This document shows positions 42,449 through 50,908 of a DNA stretch of 64,000 nucleotides, one piece after another. Every line of letters begins with the position of its first letter. Position 1 is the first letter of the stretch. The notes under the pieces were generated by a model. It did no database searches. It had not been told where the DNA came from and saw nothing but the letters and a program-made list of their open reading frames with translations. Origin of the DNA: Dyella sp. RRB7 (GTDB lineage: Bacteria; Pseudomonadota; Gammaproteobacteria; Xanthomonadales; Rhodanobacteraceae); NCBI RefSeq assembly GCF_022761115.1, contig NZ_JAKWJS010000002.1, positions 62,001 through 126,000 of the forward strand, given 5' to 3'. The translations under genes and the position numbers were made by a program.

Positions 42449-44497
42449 TCAAGAAGTACGGGCGGCCTTGAGCGCTCGATGCACGGCGTCGGCCAGATCC
42501 TCTTTGCGATATGGCTTGGGCAGCAATTCGAATCGCTTCAGGGTCGCTTCGTTGACGCCCGGCGCAAGCGCCGCGTAGCCCGAAGTGAGCAATACGGGAA
42601 TCCCTGGGCGAAGCTGCCGGGCCGATTCGGCCAACTCGGCGCCGGTGATGCCGGTGCCGAGCACGACATCGGAAAAGAGCAGATCGATCTCCGGGTGTTC
42701 GCGCAGGATACGAAGCGCCTCGTCCGCGTTGCCCGCCTCATGGGCGGTGTAGCCGAGCGAGCGTAGGAAGGCGAGGGCCACGCCGCGTACCTCGGATTCG
42801 TCCTCGACGACGAGAATGGCTTCATGGCCGGTCTGGCAGGAAGCCGTGGCCATTCGGGCAGAGGACGCCGCAGCTTCCGTGGGGGCTACGGGAAAGTACA
42901 GCTCAACGCTGGTGCCGTAGCCCAGCCGGCTCTCGATGGTCATGCTGCCACCGGACTGCTTTACAAAGCCATAGACCATGCTGAGGCCCAGGCCACTGCC
43001 CTTGCCGATATCCTTGGTGGTGTAGAAGGGCTCCAGCGCGTGCGCCAGCGTCTCCGGAGTCATGCCCAGCCCCGCATCCTGGATCCGAAAGACGATCTGT
43101 TCGCGAGCGAGCGGCCCCGCCTTGGCGCCCGGGACGGTATCCCGCACCAGCCGCGCCGTGATATCCAGCCTTCCGCCGCGCGGCATGGCGTCGCGTGCAT
43201 TGACGGCCAGGTTGACCAGGGCGGCATCGAACTCCGCTGGATCGACGTGGATGAAGGGCAGGTCATCCGCGCAGTCCGTTCCGACCACGATGCGTTCGCC
43301 CAGCGTGCGGCCGAGCATTTCCTTGAGCTCGGCGAGCAGCTGCGCCGGCCGGATGGCCTGGGGTGAAAGGCGGCGGCGGCTCGCAAAGGAAAGCAGCTTG
43401 CTGGTAAGGGCGGCGCAACGGTCGGTTGCGCGCATGGCGCTATCGATGGCCTCCTTGGCCTCGGGTTCGTCAGGCAGCCCGGCGGACAGCAGCTGCAGGT
43501 TTCCGGATATGACGGTCAATAGATTATTGAAGTCATGGGCGATGCCACCGGTGAGCTGGCCAATGGCATCCAGGCGTTGCGCATGGGACAGTTTTTCCTC
43601 GCTGCGGCTGCGCTGGACGGCCGCTGCCAGAATATTGGCTACGGTCTGCAGGAAGTGCGCCTTGTCGTGGTCGAAGCTGCCAGGCTCCTTGGCCATGACC
43701 AGCAACAGGCCCATCGGTTCGTAACGATCAAGCAGGGGCACCATGATCGCGTCGACGAAGCCCGCATCGACAAGTGCGCCATGCGTGTTCGCGAATGTAT
43801 CGCGCATCTGTTCGAAACCAGTGACGCCAGGCTCACGCTTCGCTGGAAGGATGCTTTCCTCCCTGCCGGAGAGTTCACGGCATACGATTTTCTGCAGGGT
43901 TCGTCCCATGCCGGTGGCGGCACGGCTATGCCATCCTCGTCCGTGACTGTCCCGAAACAGGATGGCAGCCGCCTCCGTATTCAAGGCCGCGGCCATCAGC
44001 GACGGCATGCTGTCGACCGCCGTCTCGTAACTGGGCGACTCCAGCAATAGCCGGCTGACCTGGCCTACGAAAGCGTCGTAGCGCGCCCGCACCAGCGTCT
44101 GTCGCGCGCGTTGCGTTTCGGAAATGTCACGGATGGATGCGGCAAAAAGCACCCGCCCGTTCGCACGTATGGGGCTCAGCCCGATTTCCACCGGGAAAAC
44201 CTGCCCATTTCTGCGCACGCCGGTCAATTCGTAACCCGCGCCCATCGGACGAACGCGCGGGGTGGCCATGTAGTTTGCCCGATGCGACTGATGCGCCGCG
44301 CGCACGCGTTCGGGCAGCAGCTCCTCGACCTGCCGGTCATGCAGCTCGTGCGCCCCATAGCCAAACAGGCGCTCCGCTTGCGGATTGGCGAGCACGATGC
44401 GGCCGTCGTGATCCACCACGATCATGGCGTCGGGAGCGGTGTCGAAAAGCGCCTTGAACAGATCGGCCTCGGTGGCCTGGTCCGGTGTTGTGCTCAT
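42449..44497 (-). CDS. PAS-GAF hybrid sensor histidine kinase with receiver domain
   Basis: A 682-residue cytosolic sensor kinase. Domains in order: PAS (about 12-125, FDTAPDAMIVVDHDGRIVLAN), GAF (about 150-300), HisKA with phospho-His321 in GGIAHDFNNLL, ATPase with VNLAVNARDAMPRG, DAGLGMTPE and GKGSGLGLSMV, and a C-terminal receiver (about 565-675, LVVEDESEV, LLFSDVVLGTG, PKPYRKEDL). No membrane helices are seen. Its start overlaps the response regulator stop by 4 bases (ATGA). The PAS and GAF parts could bind a redox or small-molecule ligand; no heme-ligating motif could be proved. It converges with the FNR-type regulator gene. Confidence 0.93.
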   Translation of the reverse strand: MSTTPDQATEADLFKALFDTAPDAMIVVDHDGRIVLANPQAERLFGYGAHELHDRQVEELLPERVRAAHQSHRANYMATPRVRPMGAGYELTGVRRNGQVFPVEIGLSPIRANGRVLFAASIRDISETQRARQTLVRARYDAFVGQVSRLLLESPSYETAVDSMPSLMAAALNTEAAAILFRDSHGRGWHSRAATGMGRTLQKIVCRELSGREESILPAKREPGVTGFEQMRDTFANTHGALVDAGFVDAIMVPLLDRYEPMGLLLVMAKEPGSFDHDKAHFLQTVANILAAAVQRSRSEEKLSHAQRLDAIGQLTGGIAHDFNNLLTVISGNLQLLSAGLPDEPEAKEAIDSAMRATDRCAALTSKLLSFASRRRLSPQAIRPAQLLAELKEMLGRTLGERIVVGTDCADDLPFIHVDPAEFDAALVNLAVNARDAMPRGGRLDITARLVRDTVPGAKAGPLAREQIVFRIQDAGLGMTPETLAHALEPFYTTKDIGKGSGLGLSMVYGFVKQSGGSMTIESRLGYGTSVELYFPVAPTEAAASSARMATASCQTGHEAILVVEDESEVRGVALAFLRSLGYTAHEAGNADEALRILREHPEIDLLFSDVVLGTGITGAELAESARQLRPGIPVLLTSGYAALAPGVNEATLKRFELLPKPYRKEDLADAVHRALKAARTS

Positions 44498-45246
44498 TCC
44501 CGCCGCACCCGCTCGGTGAAGATGTACCCCGTGCCGCGAATCGCCTTGAGCAGGGCAGGTCGCGTCGGGTCCCCTTCGATCTTCCGGCGCAGACGACCGA
44601 TCTGGACATCGATGGCGCGGTCATAAGGGCCGGCGTCGTGACCGTGCAGGCGCGTCATGATGTCGTTGCGCGAGAGCACGCGGTTGGGATGTTCGAGAAA
44701 CAGCTTCAGCAGCTCGTACTCGCCGGTGGTCAGTGGCACCGCGATGCCCTGCGCATCGAACAGCGCATGCGCCACCGTATCCATGCGATACCCGTTGAAG
44801 GCCAGCGTGGAGCGGGGCTCGGTGGGTGCTTCCATCATGGCCTGGCGGTCCGACCGCCGCAGCACGCTGCGCACGCGGGCAAGCAGTTCGCGCAGCTCGA
44901 ACGGCTTGGTGATGTAGTCGTCCGCGCCAAGCTCCAGGCCAACGATGCGATCCACCGATTCGCCCCTGCCTGACACGATGATGACGGGACCTCGCCAGTG
45001 CCCGTGCAGGTATCGCGTCAGTTCCAGTCCGTCCTCGCCCGGAAGGCCAAGGTCCAGCAGTACCAGGTCCACGTGGGTCGACTTGAGGACTTCCTTCAGC
45101 TGCGCGCCGCTTTCGGCCGTGCTTACCGAAAAGCCCTGCGGCCCCAGATAGCGTTTGACCAGTCCGGAGATTTCCGTGTCGTCATCCACCACGAGCAGAT
45201 GCGGAGGTCGGGACGATGCGGGCGTTTCGAGATCGGCAACAGGCAT
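44494..45246 (-). CDS. OmpR/KdpE-type response regulator
   Basis: A 250-residue response regulator. The receiver has acidic residues Asp21-23, phospho-acceptor Asp65 in LVLLDLGLPGEDG and Lys in YITKPFELRELLAR. The C-terminal winged helix shows LTTGEYELLKLFLEHPNRVLSR and AIDVQIGRLRRKIEGDP, then GTGYIF. The start is the ATG of MPVADLETP; an upstream extension has no similarity. It is co-translated with the hybrid kinase. Its promoter region is shared with the divergent ABC exporter operon and contains an FNR-like box. Confidence 0.92.
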   Translation of the reverse strand: MPVADLETPASSRPPHLLVVDDDTEISGLVKRYLGPQGFSVSTAESGAQLKEVLKSTHVDLVLLDLGLPGEDGLELTRYLHGHWRGPVIIVSGRGESVDRIVGLELGADDYITKPFELRELLARVRSVLRRSDRQAMMEAPTEPRSTLAFNGYRMDTVAHALFDAQGIAVPLTTGEYELLKLFLEHPNRVLSRNDIMTRLHGHDAGPYDRAIDVQIGRLRRKIEGDPTRPALLKAIRGTGYIFTERVRRE

Positions 45247-45431
45247 AGGCAGCAACCGCCTAGAGAAGGTCCGAAGTGAAATGACTTGTCCCGCTCGGCT
45301 GGCTCCAGGGGCATCGCGCGAGCACCGATGCAAGATACATCCAGCCCGGGCCGGTGAACATCGGGGGAGGGGACTTAATTGCGCCGGTCGTGAATTCTTG
45401 CGGCATTAGTGGCAAACGAACGGCGCATTGA

Positions 45432-45445
45432 TTGACGGGCGTCAA
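45432..45445 (+). promoter_or_regulatory. FNR-like box (two mismatches, perfect palindrome)
   Basis: TTGACGGGCGTCAA is a perfect TTGAC/GTCAA inverted repeat. It lies between the divergent response regulator and ABC exporter genes, centre 40 bases before the ATPase ATG and about 192 bases before the regulator start. If it acts at -41.5 for the exporter, the transcript would begin at the start codon. Confidence 0.5.
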
Positions 45446-45478
45446 CATCGCCCGGAAACCCCTCGATAGCCTCGACAC

Positions 45479-46174
45479 ATGAGCCGAACAGCCATCAGTG
45501 CCAAGGACTTGACCAAGTCTTTCGGGGAAGGGTCTGCCATGACCATGGCAGTGAATGGGGCGAGCTTCGAGGTCGAGTTCGGCAAGATGCTGATGATCGT
45601 AGGCCCTTCGGGAAGCGGAAAGACCACGCTGCTGAGCATGATCTCCGGCATCCTGCGTCCCAACTCGGGAAGCGTGCTGGTCAAGGACACCGATCTGTGG
45701 ACCCTCAGCGCCGATGCGCTGGCGGATTTCAGGCTCAACACCATTGGCTTCGTGTTCCAGGACTTCCACCTGTTTCCGCGCCTGACCACGGCGGAGAACG
45801 TCGCCATTCCGCTCATTCTCAAGCACCAGAACTGGGACAAGGCGGTTGTCGAAGGCCGGAGTGATCTTGAAGTGGTGGGGCTGGGAGATCGTGCCGACCT
45901 GCCACCGGTAAAGCTCAGCGGCGGCGAGCAGCAAAGGGTTGCCATTGCCAGGGCGCTGGTCAGCCGGCCGGACATTCTGATCCTGGATGAGCCCACGGCA
46001 TCGCTCGACGGCGATACGGGCAGGAAGATTCTTCAGTTCATTCGGGAAAAAGTCCTGAGCCCCGAGCGATGCATCCTTATCGTTACCCACGATGCGCGCA
46101 TCTTCGAGTTCGCCGACCGCATCATGCACATGGAAGATGGCAAGGTCACCGGCTTCGAGGAGGGTCACGCATGA
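45479..46174 (+). CDS. ABC exporter ATPase (LolD/MacB/DevA-like)
   Basis: A 231-residue ATP-binding subunit. Walker A GPSGSGKTT is at residues 42-50, the signature LSGGEQQRVAIARAL follows, and Walker B plus D-loop is ILILDEPTASLDG. The start at 45479 is kept because the first strand (ISAKDLTKSF) is needed for nucleotide binding, although no ribosome site is visible. It overlaps the adaptor gene by 4 bases and is the first of four linked genes: ATPase, adaptor, outer membrane channel, permease. This is the set of a DevBCA-like exporter. Confidence 0.92.
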   Translation: MSRTAISAKDLTKSFGEGSAMTMAVNGASFEVEFGKMLMIVGPSGSGKTTLLSMISGILRPNSGSVLVKDTDLWTLSADALADFRLNTIGFVFQDFHLFPRLTTAENVAIPLILKHQNWDKAVVEGRSDLEVVGLGDRADLPPVKLSGGEQQRVAIARALVSRPDILILDEPTASLDGDTGRKILQFIREKVLSPERCILIVTHDARIFEFADRIMHMEDGKVTGFEEGHA

Positions 46175-47256
46175 AGACCCGCTATGTGTTTGGGCTGGCC
46201 GCCCTGGGAGCGCTGCTAGCGGTAGCCAGCGCAGTGGTTTCCAGCCTTCCGAAGAAGGCCATGCCGCCGGAGTTCACGCCGGCCACCAATCCCTACGAGC
46301 ATGGCATCTATGCCAACGGCATCGTGGAGAGCTACCTCGCCAGCGGCGAGAACATCAACATCTATCCCGAGGTGGCCGGCAAGGTGGCGCGCGTGCTGGT
46401 GCACGAAGGCGCCTCGGTCAAAGCCGGAACGCCCCTGCTGCAGATCGACGACTCCGTGCAGCGCGCCACCGTGGCGCAGCAGCAACAGCAGGCCGCGGCG
46501 GCCCTTGCCACGCTGCAGGAACTCCAGTCGATGCCGCGCAAGGAGACGCTCGATGTGGCCAAGGCACAGGTGCTGCTTGCCCAGGCCAATCGAAAAACGG
46601 CGGCCGATGAGTTTGACAAGCAGAAGCGCTCATTCGATACCGACCCGCGCTCGGTAAGCCGCGATGCCCTGGACAGTGCGCATAACGCGTTGTTGGCGGC
46701 CGACGCCAACCTGCAGGTGGCGACCCGGCAATATGACCTGACCCGGGCCGGCGCCTGGGTATACGACATCAACAACCAGCAGATGCAATACAACGCGCTG
46801 GTGGAATCGTACAAGGCATCGAGCGCGCTGCTCGACAAATATGCCGTCGCCGCCACCACCGATGGCGTGGTGCTGGCCGTCAACACGGCGGTGGGCAGCT
46901 TCGTTTCGACGCAGGGCGTCTATGACAGCTATACCCAGGCGTTCAATCCCGTGGTGGTCATGGGAGCCTCGCAGGATTACTTCGCCGTTCGCTGCTATAT
47001 CGACGAGATCCTGGTCAGCCGGCTGCCCGCACCCGAGCACATGCGCGCGCAGATGTCCGTCCGCGGCACCGACCTGAAGATTCCCCTGGAGTTCGTGCGC
47101 ACGCAGCCGTACGTCACGCCCAAGATCGAGCTGGCCGACCAGCGCCAGGAGCGCGTGGACCTTCGCGTATTGCCGGTCATTTTCCGTTTCAAGAATCCCT
47201 CCAACTCGCGGATCTATCCCGGGGAACTGGTGGATGTGTATGTGGGCGAGAAGTAG
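46171..47256 (+). CDS. HlyD-type periplasmic adaptor (DevB-like)
   Basis: A 361-residue membrane fusion protein. An N-terminal helix (YVFGLAALGALLAVASAVVSSL) anchors it in the inner membrane. The lipoyl-like half-motifs YPEVAGKVARVLVHEGASVKAGTPLLQID and YAVAATTDGVVLAVNTAVGSFV flank an alpha-helical hairpin rich in Ala and Gln (about residues 95-215). It bridges the permease and outer membrane channel encoded next to it. The ATG overlaps the ATPase stop, and its 3' end overlaps the channel gene by 23 bases. Confidence 0.9.
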   Translation: MKTRYVFGLAALGALLAVASAVVSSLPKKAMPPEFTPATNPYEHGIYANGIVESYLASGENINIYPEVAGKVARVLVHEGASVKAGTPLLQIDDSVQRATVAQQQQQAAAALATLQELQSMPRKETLDVAKAQVLLAQANRKTAADEFDKQKRSFDTDPRSVSRDALDSAHNALLAADANLQVATRQYDLTRAGAWVYDINNQQMQYNALVESYKASSALLDKYAVAATTDGVVLAVNTAVGSFVSTQGVYDSYTQAFNPVVVMGASQDYFAVRCYIDEILVSRLPAPEHMRAQMSVRGTDLKIPLEFVRTQPYVTPKIELADQRQERVDLRVLPVIFRFKNPSNSRIYPGELVDVYVGEK

Positions 47257-48721
47257 CCGCTGGCTGTGGCTGGCAACCGCGCTGTTGAGCGCCTGCGCCG
47301 CGGGGCCTGACTTCGTGCGGCCGGCGGCGCCCGGCGATACGACCTATGTGCCGGCATCCAGCCAGCCAGGCAAGCTCGATGCGCTGGGGCAGGCCCAGCA
47401 GCTCGACGTACACGCGACGCTGTCAGCCGACTGGTGGCGTTTGTTCGGATCGCCCTCGATCGATACGATGGTCGACACGGCGCTGGCGAACAACCCTGGC
47501 ATTCAAGGTGCCGAGGCGACCTTGCGCGAAAGCCAGGACAACCTGCGCGCCGGCTACGGGGTTTTCTTTCCCCAGGTTGGCCTGGGCGTCAGCGCGACGC
47601 GCCAGCGTGAAACGTTGTCGCGGCTGGGGCTCAGCGGGGCAGGCAGCATCTTCAACTTGTTTACGCTGGGGCCGACGATCAGCTATGCGCTGGATCTGTT
47701 CGGGGCCCAGCGGCGCACTGTGGAAGGGCTGCGGGCCAGCATGGATTATCAGCGCTATACGCTATTGGCCGCCGACATCACGCTGACGGGCAACGTGGTC
47801 AACACCGCCGTTGCGCGGGAAGCTTATGCCGAGCAGATGGAGATTACGCAGGACCTGATCGCCCTGCAGCGCGATCAACTGGGCATCACGCGAACGCGCG
47901 CCGATGCGGGCACGGTGCCGTACTCGGCGGTGGAGTCGGTGCGCAGCGCGCTGGCAACGACCGAGGCCGCGCTGCCGGCGCTGGAACAGCATCGCGACCA
48001 GGCGGACCATATGCTTTCCGCGTTGCTGGGTCATACGACAGCGCAGGAGAGCGCGCCTGGATTTCGCCTGGACGACCTGCATCTTCCCGGCGACTTGCCG
48101 CTCAGCCTGCCCTCGGCGCTGGTGCGGCAGCGCCCCGACATTCTTGCGGCCGAAGCGCAGCTGCATGTCGCCAACGCCAATGTCGGCGTGGCCACCGCAG
48201 CGCTGTTTCCCAGCTTCAGCCTCAGTGGCAGCTATGGCACGAATGGCAATACGGTCAGTTCCCTGTCCCAGGCGCAAAGCAAATTCTGGAGCGCGGGCGT
48301 GTCGGGCGATTGGCCGGCATTCCAGGGCGGCACCGCCTGGTTCAACCGCAAGGCCGCCATGGAGGGCTACAGCAAGTCGCTCAGCGATTACCGCCAGACG
48401 GTGCTTGGCGCATTCGAGCAAGTTGCCGATACCTTGAAGGCCCTGGAGCACGATGCCCTTGAACTCAGCGCCCAGAACGAGGCCATGCAGGCCGCCCAGG
48501 AGGCGTTGAAGCTCACGCAGGCCAACTATGCCGCCGGCCTCGCCGGATATCTCGACGTACTCAGCGCCGACCAGCAATACCAGCAGTCGCGCATGGCTTA
48601 CGTGCAGGCGATGGCGCAGCGCTACCAGGACACGGTGGGGTTGTACGTCGCCCTGGGCGGTGGCTGGTGGAATGCGCCGCCGGCGAGCGACATGGCGAAA
48701 GCGGCGGGGAGTTCCCCATGA
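47234..48721 (+). CDS. NodT-family outer membrane efflux lipoprotein
   Basis: A 495-residue TolC-like channel with a lipobox LSAC (Cys21) after a short signal peptide. Family blocks are LSADWWRLFGSPSIDTMVDTALANNPGIQGAE, RAGYGVFFPQVG and SALVRQRPDILAAEAQLHVANANVGVA. It is placed between adaptor and permease genes, overlapping both, so all four products should be made together. An internal ATG at 47240 is an alternative start. The related protein at 122 shares family but not context. Confidence 0.93.
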   Translation: MCMWARSSRWLWLATALLSACAAGPDFVRPAAPGDTTYVPASSQPGKLDALGQAQQLDVHATLSADWWRLFGSPSIDTMVDTALANNPGIQGAEATLRESQDNLRAGYGVFFPQVGLGVSATRQRETLSRLGLSGAGSIFNLFTLGPTISYALDLFGAQRRTVEGLRASMDYQRYTLLAADITLTGNVVNTAVAREAYAEQMEITQDLIALQRDQLGITRTRADAGTVPYSAVESVRSALATTEAALPALEQHRDQADHMLSALLGHTTAQESAPGFRLDDLHLPGDLPLSLPSALVRQRPDILAAEAQLHVANANVGVATAALFPSFSLSGSYGTNGNTVSSLSQAQSKFWSAGVSGDWPAFQGGTAWFNRKAAMEGYSKSLSDYRQTVLGAFEQVADTLKALEHDALELSAQNEAMQAAQEALKLTQANYAAGLAGYLDVLSADQQYQQSRMAYVQAMAQRYQDTVGLYVALGGGWWNAPPASDMAKAAGSSP

Positions 48722-49860
48722 AGCTGCCCGGCATACTTCGTCTTGCCTACAAGCTGCTGGTCAACGACAAGGGGAAGTTCGCCGCCTTGTTGATCGGCGT
48801 GACGTTCGCCGCCTTCCTGATGGTGCAGATGACCTCGATGTTCGCCGGCATCCTGTCGCGATCGTCTTCCACGGTGGCCAATATCGGAGCGAGCATCTGG
48901 GTCATGGATCCCGCCGTCCAGACGGTTGCCAATACCATCCCCATGCCCGATTACCTGCTCGACGCCATCCGCAGCATCGATGGCGTCCGCTATGCGGCGC
49001 CGCTCTATTCGGGCGGGGCGCTGGTCAAGCTCAACAATGGCGTGTACCAGTCGGTCAGCGTGCTCGGCCTGGACGACACCAGCCTGGTCGGCCGGCCGGC
49101 GCTGGAGAAGGGCGATATCGACAATATCTACGCGGACAATGCGTTTATCGTCGTCGACGATGCCGAATACCCGAAGCTCGACAATCCGCAGATCGGCACG
49201 GAGTTCGAGCTCAACGATTTCCGCGGCGTGATCGTGGGCGTGGCCAAGGTCAACTCGTTCGGCTTGTTCGGCGTCCCCACGCTCTACACCACCTACAGCC
49301 GCGCGATCCAGTACATACCCAACAGCCGCTTCACCCTGTCGTACATACTGGTCGAGCCCAAGAAGGCCAGCGATGTCGCCTTGATCAAGGCGGCCGTGGC
49401 AAAGCTCGGTTACCTGGCGCTGACCAACGAGGAGTTCGACGATCGCATCGCCGATTTCTACAAGTACCAGACCGGCATCGGCACCAACATCATGCTGATG
49501 ACCATCATCAGCTTCATCGTGGGTCTATCGATCTCGGCGCAGACCTTCTACACGTTCATCCTCGAGAATCTCGACAAGTTCGGTGCGCTCAAGGCGATCG
49601 GCGCCAAGGGGCGCGAGCTGGTGTACATGATCCTGTTCCAGGTGACCTTCACCAGCTTGGCGGGCTATGGACTGGGCGTGGGCTTGTGCACGCTGCTGAT
49701 CGCCGTGGCGCGCCTGCGCCTGCCGGATTACGCCGCGATCATCACGTTCGCCAACCTGGGGATGGCCTTTGCCATGGTGCTGTTGATTGCCGCCATCTCC
49801 AGCTACATCGGCATCCGCAGGGTCATCAAGATCGAGCCGTTCGATATCTTCCGCGGCTGA
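48718..49860 (+). CDS. ABC exporter permease (FtsX/DevC-like)
   Basis: A 380-residue inner membrane permease with one N-terminal helix (FAALLIGVTFAAFLMVQMTSMF), a periplasmic domain of about 230 residues, and three C-terminal helices (IMLMTIISFIVGLSISAQTFYTFI, LVYMILFQVTFTSLAGYGLGVGLCTLL, and MAFAMVLLIAAISSYIGI), the FtsX/MacB layout. Length and N-terminus resemble cyanobacterial DevC. The ATG overlaps the channel stop by 4 bases. Substrate is unknown: DevBCA exports glycolipids and MacB-like systems export siderophores, lipids or peptides. It converges with a stress protein gene. Confidence 0.9.
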   Translation: MKLPGILRLAYKLLVNDKGKFAALLIGVTFAAFLMVQMTSMFAGILSRSSSTVANIGASIWVMDPAVQTVANTIPMPDYLLDAIRSIDGVRYAAPLYSGGALVKLNNGVYQSVSVLGLDDTSLVGRPALEKGDIDNIYADNAFIVVDDAEYPKLDNPQIGTEFELNDFRGVIVGVAKVNSFGLFGVPTLYTTYSRAIQYIPNSRFTLSYILVEPKKASDVALIKAAVAKLGYLALTNEEFDDRIADFYKYQTGIGTNIMLMTIISFIVGLSISAQTFYTFILENLDKFGALKAIGAKGRELVYMILFQVTFTSLAGYGLGVGLCTLLIAVARLRLPDYAAIITFANLGMAFAMVLLIAAISSYIGIRRVIKIEPFDIFRG

Positions 49861-49864
49861 CAGG

Positions 49865-50689
49865 TCAGTGCCGCATGAGTACCGGGATCGCCGCCTTTTC
49901 CAGCGCCGTGCGCGTGGCGCCGCCGAGTATCCATTCGCTGAAACGGGTGTGCCCGTAGGCGCCCATCACCAACAGGTTGGCCTCGACGTCGGCGGCGGCG
50001 TTCAGCAATGCGCCGCCGATCAGCTCGTCCGGCTCCGACAGCATGAGGAACTCGTGCCGGATGGCGTGCCTGGCCAGATAGTTCGATAGATCAAACGGCG
50101 GCTTCCAGGCGGACATGCTGGCCGATGGCCTCTGTTGTCCATGAAGTACGACGACCTGGCGCGCCCTGGCCAGCAGGGGCAGGGCGGCGTGGATGGCCCC
50201 GATGGCTTCGGATGATCCATTCCACGCCACGGCGACACGATCCAGCGTCGACGTGGCACCCTCGGGCGGTACCACGATGCATGGCATGTGGGTGCCCAGT
50301 ACGAGACTGCCCACGGCCGACGGCAGGCCCCAGGAGCCCTGCGTGCCGCGCCCGAGCACCAGCAGGTCGTGCCAGTTTCCCGCCAGCTCCAGCGCCCTTG
50401 GCACGTTCTCTTCCGCCATCTGCCAAGCGGCCCTGGTGACGCCACGCTCATGCGCAAAGGCCAGGAACGAGGCTTCCGCGCGACTGGCATGCTCTTCAAG
50501 TTCGCGTGATGCCTCCATCAGTTCCGTGATCAGCTCTGGCGCCTCATAAGGCGTGACCAACGAGCTTGGCGATGGGCAGACGAAGATCCCGGTCAACGCC
50601 GCCTCCACGGTGGCGGCGAGCCGCGCGGCGTAGTCAACCGCGGGCGACCAGTGCTTGAAGCTCTCACAGTTAACCAGGATGTCGCACAT
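49865..50689 (-). CDS. Tandem-domain universal stress protein
   Basis: A 274-residue protein with two UspA domains; the first begins MCDILVNCESFKHWSPAVDYAARL and the second VAVAWNGSSEAIGAIHAALPLL, ending GAYGHTRFSEWILGGATRTALEKAAIPVLMRH. It resembles the tandem protein encoded at 32748 in length and ending. CGGAGA lies 7 bases before the ATG. It is divergent from the CBS-BON gene, with two FNR-like sites in the shared region. Confidence 0.9.
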   Translation of the reverse strand: MCDILVNCESFKHWSPAVDYAARLAATVEAALTGIFVCPSPSSLVTPYEAPELITELMEASRELEEHASRAEASFLAFAHERGVTRAAWQMAEENVPRALELAGNWHDLLVLGRGTQGSWGLPSAVGSLVLGTHMPCIVVPPEGATSTLDRVAVAWNGSSEAIGAIHAALPLLARARQVVVLHGQQRPSASMSAWKPPFDLSNYLARHAIRHEFLMLSEPDELIGGALLNAAADVEANLLVMGAYGHTRFSEWILGGATRTALEKAAIPVLMRH

Positions 50690-50776
50690 CGTCCGTCTCC
50701 GCAGGGGCTGGGAAATGCAGCGCTCGCCGGCCGCGCGCGGCCGCAAAACACGCTAACCCCTCATAGGGGCGCCATG

Positions 50777-50790
50777 CTGATATGCGTCAA
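50777..50790 (-). promoter_or_regulatory. Weak FNR-like site
   Basis: CTGATATGCGTCAA differs from TTGAT-N4-ATCAA at two bases. It lies about 95 bases upstream of the tandem stress protein start (minus strand) and 60 bases from the better site at 50844, so each divergent gene could have its own site. Confidence 0.35.
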
Positions 50791-50843
50791 CAAGGAGTAA
50801 GCCATGCGGTGGGCTTCCAACAGGCAGCCGATGGTGGATGGCA

Positions 50844-50857
50844 TTGACGAAAATCAA
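50844..50857 (+). promoter_or_regulatory. FNR-like box (one mismatch)
   Basis: TTGACGAAAATCAA differs from TTGAT-N4-ATCAA at one base. Its centre is 58 bases before the CBS-BON ATG, which leaves room for a promoter at -41.5 and the GGAGG ribosome site at 50896-50900. Confidence 0.65.
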
Positions 50858-50908
50858 TCCGCAGAGGCCGCCCGGGCAGATACTCAAATCTTTCCGGAGG
50901 GACGGACC

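Noticed and set aside
48528-49958. A 476-codon plus-strand open frame overlapping the channel and permease genes
   Set aside because: It is out of frame with both genes, whose products are recognisable with overlapping starts and stops.
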